Below, piece by piece: positions 21,623 through 32,296 of a stretch of 64,000 nucleotides of DNA (the stretch's first letter is position 1; each line of letters begins with the position of its first letter). The stretch covers positions 2,577,913-2,641,912 of the forward strand of contig SCFE01000014.1 in NCBI GenBank assembly GCA_004352715.1, written 5' to 3'. The stretch comes from Hofstenia miamia. Lineage: Eukaryota; Xenacoelomorpha; Acoela. Position numbers and translations under genes: made by a program. Under the pieces are notes generated by a model. That model made no database searches, was not told where the DNA came from, and worked only from the letters and a program-made list of their open reading frames with translations.

Positions 21623-21977
21623 TTTTACAAATAATTCCCTCTAAATTTACTTGATTTTGTAGCATTATTTTATTTCACTAAATCTTAATTATTGGTAACA
21701 ATAGTTTATGTATATATAAGAACAAAAGAACATGAAACTAATTCAACCATTTCAAAACATCTTAAAAATTGTGGACTAAGCTATGATGTAAAAATTTTAA
21801 AGAATACCGATGCAAAATATCTTAAAATCACTGAAAGCATTTTATTAAGATCATTTTAACCAAGTGTAAATACGAAAGAAGATTATATATATAAACTATT
21901 GTTACCAATAATTAAGATTTAGTGAAATAAAATATTGCTATAAAATCAAGTAAATTTAGAGGGAATTATTTGTAAAA

Positions 21978-22008
21978 CTGACGATGGCTTTGTAAGTCGA
22001 AATATATT
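21978..22008 (+). ncRNA. Hammerhead-like motif, right PLE arm
   Basis: Plus strand: CUGACGA, U, GGCUU-UGU-AAGUC hairpin, GAAA, palindromic UAUA, UU. The single difference from the left arm (A to G in the stem) turns an A-U pair into the top half of a G-U wobble, so pairing is kept. Confidence 0.6.
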
Positions 22009-22038
22009 TGAATGTTTTTGTTAAAAGAACATCAAAAT

Positions 22039-24659
22039 ATTGTATCTTGATTTAATTTTTTTGTTTTAGCTGTTTCTTGAAAAAATAATTATTTTGATTT
22101 AATCCATATAGTTTAGAGGGGTTGGCTTAGATTTTTGGACTTGCCACTAGCTTTTACATAAAGTGTCTATGGCTAGTGAATTTAGATTCATATGGTCAAT
22201 TTGGATGTGGATGAACCAATGTGTTTTATATTTAATAAAATTTCAATTACCAATATGAAACTTTGATATGGTTTAACATGCAATAAGCACACGGGCTAAA
22301 AACTGAAGCAATGTATAACTTAATAGTTAGGCCCAATATATGTATTAATCAAGGCTATAACTCAAAAGAGTTAGCATTGGTATTAATGTTTAATTTTGTA
22401 CGCAATTTAACTCCAATAATTTTGTATATAACAAATGGTTCGAAACCATGTCCATAATTTATTGAATCGTGTATATTACTTTGCCATTTTACATATACGA
22501 TATATATAATACCTGTATATTTGTTAAAAATTTCTATTTATCAAAATTTTTACTACAATAAATAATATCATTCTATTTAAACAAAGTGGAAAGCAGACTA
22601 ATTTTACTTAAAGCGAACTAATATTCTAAAAACGTTAAGTTTTAAAACAATATTTGCACTTGTAGTGTGAATGAAACCGCGTTGTTTTAATCAAAGAAAT
22701 CACTGTTTTCCTCTAAACGCATTGCTATTATTAAACGCGGGCATATGGTATTGACACTACTCAATTACAATACAATCGTCACCTTTTCGGCATGTTAATT
22801 TCCACTGTTTGTTTATGCCATCAAAAAACCTTAACTTAAGATATTCCGTTGCACCCTGCCGTTACTGGTAAGGCTTAAGTTAAAGTTACCTTAACGGCAG
22901 TGTGCGACGGGGTTAAGAGTTAGCGACTACTATGTACTAACCATGGAGTTGGGCGTGTACCGCCTAAAATTTAAATGGGGTCAAATTTAAAGAGCATTCA
23001 TCGTAGTTGTCTTCGTTGAAGCAAAAACCTTTGACATTTTGATGAATTACTCTATCTTCTTTGCATAGAGCGACAGAAATGGCGCAGTTAAATTAAAAGT
23101 TTTGCTTATGCCGTTTTGACGATACTGATTTCGTGCTGACATGATGATGAAAGAAAACCTCGATTACTTTTCTTAAAAAAATTCGGAGATCAATGAAGTT
23201 TTTTCATAGAAAATTTTAAAAATTCGATTATCGTTTAATGAAGGGTCTGCCTCAATCGCGTTCGAGTATTAAAAATTTTTCTACCGAGATTTGCAAATAT
23301 ATTTAGATTAACGGTTTTACAACTACGAAGCCGCGCAACAAAATAATAACCATTTCCCTTGAAATCTTTTAGCTGAATCAATTTCGCTCAAAAGGCCCAC
23401 AAGCATCAGGAAGCTCCAATGTAATCTCCCAAAAAGTAGTTTTCTGCAACATCATAGTTGAGGTTGCAGAAAATCTCCCAAGACCGCGATCACTTTTCGA
23501 AATCATTCCCACCAAGAGCAATTAAACAGATTTATGCACAACACCCCTAATTTTTGCGCGCGGCACACAAGTGCGAAATTATCTGATGTCTCAGCTTTCT
23601 TTTCATTATGAATACATCACAGTTGCAAATGAGCTTATTGCTACCGATCTGTACTATGGGAAATGTACACTGCGGTAGAATTTCTTCCAGTTTGTCGACC
23701 GCTATGTAATCTCGCATAGTACACAACGGTATTTGCATTCTTTAATTTTTGAGGAATGCGATGCTAAATCTTGGTCATGCTCAGGTGAAATTTGGGATTC
23801 CTACCTCCCCAACACCCCACATTCCGCGGATTACCTGAAAAAAATTCCACTATAAAATTTCCAAGACCATGTATTTCCATGCGATTCACTGGTACCAATC
23901 GCGAAGGACAAGTACCAACAAGGTACTAGACCATTAATAGAAGGAAATGGGACCTCAAATTCAAAATACTAACAGTTCTGCGAAATTCCAAGGCCAATAG
24001 AAGTTATCCCATGGGATCAAGGCAAACATATTATAAGAATTCTTAGTGCAATTGAAAAGGTCCATGATAATGTCTAATGGGTGAAATTCGGCCCGGCCCC
24101 AATAATGTATGGTCCATCTTGCATTTTGCACCTCTTTGTACATTGCGGTAATTTCGCAAATGTGGGTGTACACAGCGGTTGAAATAATCGTAAATTCGAT
24201 CATGAAGACACTGGTAGAATTGTACGAAGATATTGTTAATAATACGTCAATATAAAATTATTATTAGCATGTGTTGTGCTTAAAATTAAAAAACGCAGAC
24301 AATAATTATCTATAAATTAATAATTCAGAATAGGTATAGCTTAGAATTACAGTTTACAAATTTGTTGTTTTCTTTATCATTAAATTGGTACAATATAATT
24401 ATTTAAACCACTGTAGAACAAATATCACACTTATCGTTAAAAATGTACAAAACTGACATATTAAAAATAGCACTATTCCATGACAATAAAATAGACAATA
24501 TACAACGGTGTGCCTATGTAGAGCCACTTATATTCACATGTCCATCACGATTGCGAGGTAGAATTCGAGGGGGTTGATCCAATTTTGTACATGGGAGAAA
24601 ATCTAATTTTCTACAATACTACATTGACTGACTTTCAAAAGATTGCAATAGACGGAAGC
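22039..24659. other. Intergenic sequence upstream of nothing recognised; minor repeats only
   Basis: Holds the hairpin at 22846-22910 and short open frames (23547-23738 and 23961-24203, minus) without recognisable domains. The last few hundred bases should include the 3' UTR of the CDC25-like gene; no clear AATAAA signal was found on the minus strand. Confidence 0.35.
22846..22910. repeat. Small hairpin / MITE end
   Basis: The arm CCGTTGCACCCTGCCGTTA (22846-22864) pairs with TAACGGCAGTGTGCGACGG (22892-22910) at 17 of 19 positions. A related single arm occurs at 20915-20938. Confidence 0.5.
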
Positions 24660-25982
24660 TTAGAAGCGACTAGTAAGACTCCTCACAGCCAAACGACTCC
24701 GTTCATGTGCAGTATTGAATGATTTTGACTTTGTCCGAAATTTATTGTATTGATCGACATAGTTTGCATGGTCCATAGGAATATATCCAGCTGGCTGGGA
24801 ACAGAACTTGCGATCGCAACAGTCGTAAAAACGAGAGTATCCCCCCTCTAGTAGATAAATCTCCGGATAGTACAAATTCGGATAGCACCTTTCATTTATT
24901 TTACGATCCTCACTTCGTAAATAACGGTATAGATTCGGAGCACGTTTTGAAGAAAATTCACAGTGAAATATTATTAATCGTCGTTTACTTTGTGACAATT
25001 TAGAAATATACTTCTTCTGAAAAAAGGTGTTGAGAAGAGCAGGTTTCGACCAAATGTTAATAGCATCCCGAATATGTCCACCCGCATATTCATAAGGATA
25101 TCTACAATCGATAATTGTAAAACTAAAATTCTTGCTAGATATAAGATCAGCCAAAGTTTCACATGATATTGAACAAATATCTGGACACCGACCTGATACA
25201 AGTGGCAACGAATGCGGTAAAGTCATATCTCCAATAAGATTTTCACTCGGGGAAGCCATAACATTCAAAACACTGTTTAATGAAGATGGAAATTTCGGAC
25301 AAAACTCCGACTCATCGGAACTACTGCTACTTATTAACCTTCGCCGTTTTGCACAAATACTGTTTTCTGAAGTAATTTTTCGTTTCTTTCCGAGGTCATC
25401 TTCATCGGAAAAGTCATCAAACAAATCGGACACAATTCTTTCTTCATCTAATAAAGAAGGTATATCAAAAGAAGAATCTGGGAATAAAGAGCCTGATCGA
25501 TCCCTTTCTCTTTGCCTAAAAACAATAGGCGCAGAAAATAAAGATGCATGAGCAGAAGTTTTATGCATTAACTCTCCGTCTGAATCATCAAGAACCAGAG
25601 TTTCTAAGAATTCATCATCACTCCCGACAATATCTTCACCTTTAGATTTAATCGATAAATGTTTAGTTAGTGATTTCGAATTTTTTGCAGACTTAACAAC
25701 TTCATTATTTCTGGGTAGATTTGAAATGTCAGCAAAAGGCTTTTTAAGAGAAGATCGCTGGATTGGTGCTATTGCATCAAGTTTAGTGTTAAAATCAGGC
25801 GTATCATTTTCAATCAAAGACAGAGATAATCTTTTAACAGGAGTTTCAATTGCTGACGACCAACTATGATTATTGAGAACATTAGTTAGATTTTCTGCTA
25901 GGCCTGAAATAGGAGTGATTTGATGTGTTGTGTCCAAACATCTCATCATTCTGCTTCGATCCATTTCGTTGGTGTCTACCAT
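24660..25982 (-). CDS. cdc25: CDC25-like dual-specificity protein phosphatase
   Basis: 440 residues. CDC25 enzymes remove inhibitory phosphates from CDKs (Thr14/Tyr15) to trigger mitosis. The C-terminal rhodanese-fold catalytic domain spans about residues 265-435: IIDCRYPYEYAGGHI at 291-305, then the active-site loop HCEFSSKR at 340-347 (Cys341, Arg347), YPNLYYPEIYLLEGGY at 367-382, and the usual C-terminal tail with YIPMDH and ERSR. The divergent N-terminus has Thr-Pro sites (ETPVKR 46-51, DTPD 60-63), an RSGS motif at 162-165 resembling Chk/14-3-3 sites, acidic patches and basic clusters (KKRK 199-202, KRRR 212-215) likely to be an NLS. Length is ordinary for the family. The active-site loop has Lys346 and Ala348 where animals usually have Glu and Gly. 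The coding block has no intron. The start is the first Met after a likely splice acceptor at 26038-26039. Confidence 0.95.
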   Translation of the reverse strand: MVDTNEMDRSRMMRCLDTTHQITPISGLAENLTNVLNNHSWSSAIETPVKRLSLSLIENDTPDFNTKLDAIAPIQRSSLKKPFADISNLPRNNEVVKSAKNSKSLTKHLSIKSKGEDIVGSDDEFLETLVLDDSDGELMHKTSAHASLFSAPIVFRQRERDRSGSLFPDSSFDIPSLLDEERIVSDLFDDFSDEDDLGKKRKITSENSICAKRRRLISSSSSDESEFCPKFPSSLNSVLNVMASPSENLIGDMTLPHSLPLVSGRCPDICSISCETLADLISSKNFSFTIIDCRYPYEYAGGHIRDAINIWSKPALLNTFFQKKYISKLSQSKRRLIIFHCEFSSKRAPNLYRYLRSEDRKINERCYPNLYYPEIYLLEGGYSRFYDCCDRKFCSQPAGYIPMDHANYVDQYNKFRTKSKSFNTAHERSRLAVRSLTSRF

Positions 25983-26029
25983 CTTCGTAATAATGAGGTA
26001 GAAATTCGATTAGCAATATTCGAAGAGGT

Positions 26030-26055
26030 GACACAGCCTAAAATATCAGAAATAC
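26030..26055 (-). other. Probable 3' splice site of a 5' UTR intron (cdc25)
   Basis: Reading toward the ATG on the minus strand, a pyrimidine-rich stretch ends ATATTTTAG at 26038, followed by GCTGTGTCACC. About 55 bp of putative 5' UTR separates it from the start codon. A 5' UTR intron would argue against a processed retrocopy. The donor was not located. Confidence 0.4.
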
Positions 26056-27568
26056 AATAAAAACACATGATAAATATTAATTTGCCACTCAAAATTTTAC
26101 ATAAAATGAATTTAGAATAAAAATATAATCTTTAATGCTAAGTATATTAGAATAGAGAAATATACAACGCTTTTAAGACACAGGATATAAAATAAGTAAT
26201 ACAAAAAAATTCCGCCACAGTAAGGAAAAGCACAAAATTTGCAATTCCTTATCTAAATACATAACATAAATATCTAGATAATTCTCTCAATGAAACTTAT
26301 TTCTGAAGGCCTAAAAGTGGTCAAACTGCTCACAGTTTGACATCTAAGTGACAAAAAGTTTTTTTTGATGACTATGATTGAAAATCCTCAAAAAGTATCG
26401 AATCACTATTATTCATAAATCTAAAAACACAAATACTAAGTAAAGTAAATTAGAGTAAATTTTATTATTAGCTTATATATTTAAAAAATACTTGATAATT
26501 CTTATGTATAAATTATATTAAAGAAAAAAATTCAACAAGTTTATTTAAATAAGGATGAAGTATTGGAATGATACAAAATTTCAAAAAATATTTAATAAAG
26601 GAAGAGTAACAACTTGATAATTGTGCGTTGAAATTTCCTATATTATGCTTATTAACTTGTCTGTAAGAAATACAACAATGAATAAACCAGTCCACACAAT
26701 TTTTTTCAAATCGTTTGTAAACTGTAAACAAATATTTTGAAATTCAATGCAGATTTTATTAAATAGTTACTTAAAAGGCACACAATCATATACTAAGAAA
26801 ATATCAATACAACTGGGAGAAATCATTCCATGCTTACAAATAGAGACAAAGTAATATGCTTAAATTTATATAATTTCAACTAGATGCATTTCAGGTTATG
26901 TTTTAAAGAATAATATATCAAATCAGTAAGGAAATAAATTTTCAAATTGTAACAAATAGGTTTTTTACTTTAAGCATAGTGTATTAAATCTGCAAATAGT
27001 AGTATTATATTTAGTCGTGTCAAAAACATTGATGGGGCTGTAACTAATAACGAGAATTAATGTATGTATTAAACATATATCATTCGTTAAAATAACGGGA
27101 ATATTATTACTATAGTTTCACAGACATTGAGCTTTCCTATGAACATGATCGCTTTACAGCATATAAATTAAATGACTTTGTTGTTGTTTGATACGCTGTA
27201 CTGCTTATCAGACTGCCACAAAAAATTTTCTAAGCTAGAGCATGTAAAATTGATTTTCAAGAAACATGGGATAGTTGTTCGCTGCTCTGAACTATGAAAC
27301 AGATCAAGCTTGTAAATTTAAAATTTGGAAGATGAGTTGTAATGTGTTTATACGATACGAAGTTGTAGATGTTAATTGTGTTTACGGATAGATGAAATTA
27401 AAGTTTTGGAGCAAACTATTGATCATATATCACAAACGTAAATATGTGCAGCAGATGCAGATAGCAGGTAAACTAATAAAGCTATTGAAGAAAAAAAATT
27501 CACGTTATACGTTTATAATTTTCTCATATTATTCGTCGAGATAAAAAGACCTTTTCGGTAGTAAAACT
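26056..27568. other. Upstream region of the cdc25-like gene, nothing coding
   Basis: AT-rich. The 72-codon minus frame at 26513-26731 has no recognised motif. The promoter and first exon of the CDC25-like gene should lie here or further right, but no unambiguous element was found. Confidence 0.35.
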
Positions 27569-28336
27569 AAATGGTGGATCTAAAAAATGGGGTGGGGGGG
27601 TCAGCGAGTTCGAACCACGTCATTTTTAAAGAATCTACCAAAATGCGTTTATCCTCCATCCAGATTTTCTACCGAACACGCGAATGTTAGTGAAATTTTC
27701 ACATTAGTTCCAGCTAATATTATTGAATTAGATTGGAAAAGCTAAAAATGTTTCTAACAGTCTCCTTTTTGGAAGGACGATTTGTTTCTTCCTACCTATT
27801 TATATATCTAATTATAGAAATGGAAAAGAAAATGGCCCAACACGTCTCTTGTAAAGCTTAATGGCTGGCATCAGTTATTAAAGTGCATTGATCAGGAAAA
27901 GTTTCCCTGCATTCGACAACTTTATCTGTAAGGAGTATTGATGCCGAACGTTCTTTTTCATCTCTTCAAAGTACTAAAACTTAGCTACGTTTAAATATGA
28001 GTTAATAGACTTCAAATTTAGGTCTGCTCAGTATTCACAATATTCATCATGAAATGAAAATTGATTGAGAAAAAATTGTGAAAGAATATGCGACGAGAAA
28101 TAGGTGCCATTTATTTACTTGCTAACTGTTTTATGAAGAAAATACTTTTTTTTAATATTTATTGTATTTTATTAACATATTTATTTTATGTTATATATAT
28201 ATATATATATATAAAACACATGATAATATACACTCTTGATGTATCTAGGAATACCCCGGGACCTGAACTGCTCTGCCTTATCTGATTCGCCCCTTATGAT
28301 TATTGTAACCCCCTAAATATTCTGGATCTGCCCCTG
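27569..28336 (+). mobile_element. hAT-like element remnant
   Basis: The left end has GGATCTAAAAAATGGGGTGG and the right end, reversed, has CAGGGGCAGATCCAGAAT then TTAGGGGG: a G-rich hAT-type terminal pair. Between them, at about 27890-28105, frameshifted plus-strand pieces give SIDAERSFSSLQSTKT, LLSIHNIHHEMKID and IVKEYATRNR, the C-terminal dimerisation region of hAT transposases. The bulk of the transposase is gone, and a (TA)n tract sits at 28193-28212. Confidence 0.6.
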
Positions 28337-31102
28337 CACTTATACAACTAAGTATATATTTCAATATATTTCAGGATTATTATGATAGAATGTCTAATCT
28401 AGTGTTGTGAACACCCCTCTTTTTGGGTTTTATGATTTAAACAACATTTCAGGATGTTTTATTACTTTTGTTGAAGATCTCAGATAATACTGAAATTAAG
28501 CATCCCTTACAAAACTTCACGGAAGAGCGTAATATTATTAAACGTCTGGCAATGTGTGCTAAAAACAAACTACTAGATTCGATTGCATTTGCTTGCAGAA
28601 ACTTTATAACGAATTACTTGCATTTGTATGACAATAAGGGAATTTATAGCTAAAACTTCAAAACGGATGCTACAAACTAAAATATGAAAATACATATACA
28701 AAAATACAAAAATCAATAAATATGCGCAATTATTTAAAGTAAACTATTTTTAAATATACTGACTCCATGCATGTAACTTATTGGATATGCCAAAAAGTGA
28801 TTGTTTTTTTTTCAAATAATAATAATAATAATAATATTTGGATTCAACCTTAAGATATTTACAAATTTGATCAAGAGCAGGCAGAGCAAATACAGAAGGG
28901 AAAATAGAACATTTAGAGAATATACCATATTTTGAAATAGTTAAAATTTAAAAAGCTTAGGAGAAGACCATTAACTAAAATCAAGATTTTTAATGATAAA
29001 ATTCGAGAGGACCAAGGTAAAAGAAATTGTTAGAAGAAAGCGATTTGTGAATTCGTGATATTGGAAATGTCACTTTGCTTGATGAGCGAATTAAAAATTT
29101 CTGGAGAAAAAGACAAAAAGTCGGAAGGATCAAAGAAAGAGCTTGTAAGGAAATACTAAATCCAGATATTTGAGATATATGGAGATAGGAGTGAGCTACA
29201 TGGCAGTGACAAATCCAACGAAGAGCTCGATAAATAAGACGATAACCTTAACTGCCAATGTCGCATTAAAATGCCAGCAATGAGATGCATAAAAGAAGGA
29301 AAAGATGAAATAGGAGGAGAATAACATCCGTTTAGTTTCAGAAGATGTTGAAGTTAATATGGTGGTGTGGAGAAAAAAGAATTTTGATGAAAACTTCTTA
29401 ATTTTATTTGAAAAGAATAAGAAAGTTATCAATAGAAAGAGAAGAAAGTGAGTGTAAAGATATAATAAAGAGCTACAGAGGAATTCAAAATGAATGTTTA
29501 ATATTTCAAATTTGTTAAGACATAGTGTCTTAAATGGAAGAATTTACAAGAAATTTGATATGTGGATCAAAGGCTGCAGTAGTTCAAAATAATTCACATT
29601 AGAAGTAGAAAAAAAATCAAGATATCATTTTGTAATCCGAAATATTGTGAAATTTGCTTGAAATACAAGATGAGACAACAGAAAACATAAACCAATTTTT
29701 AAAAAACACTATTAAGATAGTATTTTCCAACAGTAATCTTAAAACTGTTATAATTGCTGTACAAAAAGAGATATCGTATTCATGAAAACAGAATGGAATT
29801 TGAAAATGATTCTTTCAAATTTCTAGTTTTAAAATTCAGGAAATTTTTGCTAATTTCAATTTTATCTCAACTAGTTGATTTTTATTGATATTAATGCATT
29901 TCGATTACAATAGTATTGCCAAGGGATAAGGAAGAGAATTTTACCAATTTACCTGAACTAAACACTTTTTGCAAAGCTTTATCGCAATGATCCATATCGC
30001 AAAATCCATACAGCGAAATTTGAACAAAATAAACTAATAAAATGTGAACCTTACAAATAAAACTGAAATATAACCCAAACCACAAAAAACGATCAAGAAA
30101 TAACTGGGGTTTCCTGCTTAATCAGAAAAAAACAATGCAGCTATTGTTAGTTGAAATTCTTAATTCATAGCAACAAGGAAAAACGACGAAAATGCCTACT
30201 ATCATCTTTTCTCCATGATTGCTTAAACACATGATTGGTATCAGCTAACAATTACATTGCCATTAAACTCTGCTGGACTTATGTTACTGAATATCGCTAA
30301 TATTTAATGTCATTGAACTCATTCAGAAGAAAGTGATGTATCATTGAATACTAATACAAAGTAAAGATCAAATATCACCAGTACAGCTAATAAATTGACA
30401 TTTACTAAAAGCCATGAATGTAGTCGGTTATTGTCAAAAATGATAAAAAAAGAATCTTTATTTGTTTAAAAAACAAATATTTAATTTGTATTTAAGTGAA
30501 TAATATAATTAAATACATCTAATAATTAACAAGTTATACTAAAATAAACCCTACTTTATTGGAACAGTTTAAGTTTACTTCACTTTCTTAAAAAAGTTAT
30601 AAAAAAAGAAAGACATTTCTTAGGTTAGTTTTTAACGCTGAATTCACAGACATCGCAAAATTTAAAAAAATCAATACTAAAAAACTTACGGTAGATTTTA
30701 ATTTTAACGATTATATGGTTCATATTTTCACTAAAAACAACTGTTTACTTCAAAGTATACGAAACATTCTCATTCGAGAAAGATTAATTCAATTAAATGC
30801 AGATAACTATCTCAAAATAAACTCAAATGTATTTTTATAAGTATTAATCAGCAAAAACTTAAAGTAATTGCGTTGATCGATTTTGTGCTTATTCAGCATT
30901 ATGCATATACATTCCGATATTTTGTCATACAATTATTGCCAGGCTTGTTTTAAAATAGAAACAAGTTAAAAAATATCCTCAAGTAATTTATCATTAATAA
31001 TAGAACGGCAAACCATGGCTTTTTGTGAATGTTTTAAAATTTACTGACATGGTTGTTTGTTCAAATCGACTTTTGAATGTCTACTCAAACTAAAAGCAAA
31101 GT
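28337..31102. other. Intergenic region between hAT remnant and EFHB-like gene
   Basis: Contains an (AAT)n tract (28817-28837), a purine-rich stretch (about 28850-29500) and short frames at 28468-28653 and 29196-29432 with no recognised domain. One exon-like minus-strand segment is listed separately (29946-30036). Confidence 0.3.
29946..30036 (-). CDS. Exon-like open segment, gene unknown
   Basis: The minus-strand frame reads FVQISLYGFCDMDHCDKAL and then QKVFSS. It is preceded by an AG (TTTATTAG) and followed by a good donor (TTCAG/GTAAAT). Cys/His/Asp content is unusual for noncoding AT-rich DNA. I do not recognise it, and no partner exon was found, so chance is quite possible. Confidence 0.2.
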
Positions 31103-31115
31103 GTCGCTAAGCAAC
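31103..31115. promoter_or_regulatory. RFX X-box-like motif upstream of the EFHB-like gene
   Basis: GTCGCTAAGCAAC closely matches the palindromic RFX consensus (GTYRCY, short spacer, RGYAAC). It lies 30 bp upstream of the ATG of the candidate first coding exon. RFX factors drive ciliary genes through promoter-proximal X-boxes, and EFHB/CFAP21 is a ciliary protein, so position and gene identity agree. Binding is inferred. Confidence 0.6.
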
Positions 31116-31145
31116 AAAATATATACACGTGATATATGCTCTATA

Positions 31146-31184
31146 ATGAATTCAGATGTTAGTGTATGTTCTGAAATTCCAGTG
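31146..31184 (+). CDS. EFHB: EFHB-like, candidate first coding exon
   Basis: ATG followed by 12 codons (MNSDVSVCSEIPV) and a GTATGA donor. It ends in phase 0, as the next exon requires. None of the next exons offers a suitable upstream Met, so a start exon must exist; the X-box 30 bp upstream supports this one. Too short for homology to help. Confidence 0.5.
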
Positions 31185-32230
31185 GTATGATGTTTTCTTT
31201 ACATTTGCACCGAAAATAGTAACTTAACTTCTACTAATTATAGAAAATTGCTATTCGAAAGGAGGACAAATATATTTTGATTTTTACTTAACTGAAGAGC
31301 ATGCGTAAATTATCTATGTACAAGTGGCTGCTCTCTTTCTTTTGCATTAATTTATATTGAATCACAAAGAGTGCAGTGAATTATTGTGCATCCTGCATAA
31401 GGACCATTGGCACTACCTCTTGATATTATTCATATTTTGTGTAGACCTGTTGTTAATGTAGATTTAAGGTATTCTTAGTGTTTAAACTATGTATAGGATA
31501 TATATTATAAAGCAATAATGTTTGTGTAGTAGACAGGGTTGTAGCTTATTGTAGTCGAGGATATACACAGTTATAGCGGTATAAATTCTACTTAGTGAAA
31601 TGATTTGCTGGTGCATATCCGCCGAATTTTATTATTTCCAAATTTGTTCTTTGGCAAAATATGTCTCGCATAACTTGGCTTTGAAATGGCAATAAGCGTA
31701 TACCCGCTCTAAATTTTAGGACTAGATCCTTGCTAGTAGATCTAAGATATTGTTTTCATTGTTCACAATGTTGCTATACAAATATATTGCTTTACAGAAC
31801 TTTAAAACTATTTGTGTATTTCTGTGAATTACATTACCAATATAGTTTAAATGATTCACACGAATAATTGTATGGTTACAGTTTGGGTAACCTAGATAAG
31901 TATACTCACATTCTGTGCTCATTGCATTCATGTTCTTCTGTTACACCTCTTTTTTAACACAAATTTAATAGACTATTGTTAAAACAAACACCCAATACTA
32001 AGTTATTATATTACTTTTGAGTGTGAAACTATTTATAACTGGGTGTATATTCATTTTGATTAGAACTAATCTTATTACAAGTTCATGTTATAATACGCAT
32101 CATAACAATGCCAAACTAGATACTAATTTAATACAATATTGTTTTGTTACGGGTTTGCAAGTCAATCGTAAATTTTTATATTTTTTCCAAAAATGTCATT
32201 GAAGCATAGTTTGCAGAAATAGTTGAGCCA

Positions 32231-32296
<66 letters not shown>

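Larger units (their letters stand above)
21533..22038 (+). mobile_element. Penelope-like element with inverted repeats and 12-bp TSD
   Basis: The 12-bp repeat GAACATCAAAAT (21533-21544 and 22027-22038) flanks the insertion. After a short left tail come two 133-bp inverted arms, 21576-21708 and 21892-22024, nearly identical. Between them the plus strand reads KEHETNSTISKHLKNCG, then DVKILKNT and ITESILLRS, the GIY-YIG C-terminal region of PLEs. Each arm contains a hammerhead-like motif. This is the same layout as 2749-3367, but from a different subfamily. Confidence 0.88.

Noticed and set aside
27595-27630. GTTCGAACC, a tRNA T-loop-like motif
   Set aside because: No acceptor stem, D-arm or anticodon arm could be placed around it; it lies in hAT terminal sequence.
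28850-29500. Purine-rich stretch with a minus-strand frame of 78 codons
   Set aside because: Translations are low-complexity (Phe/Ser or Lys/Glu runs) and no retroelement or gene motif could be aligned.
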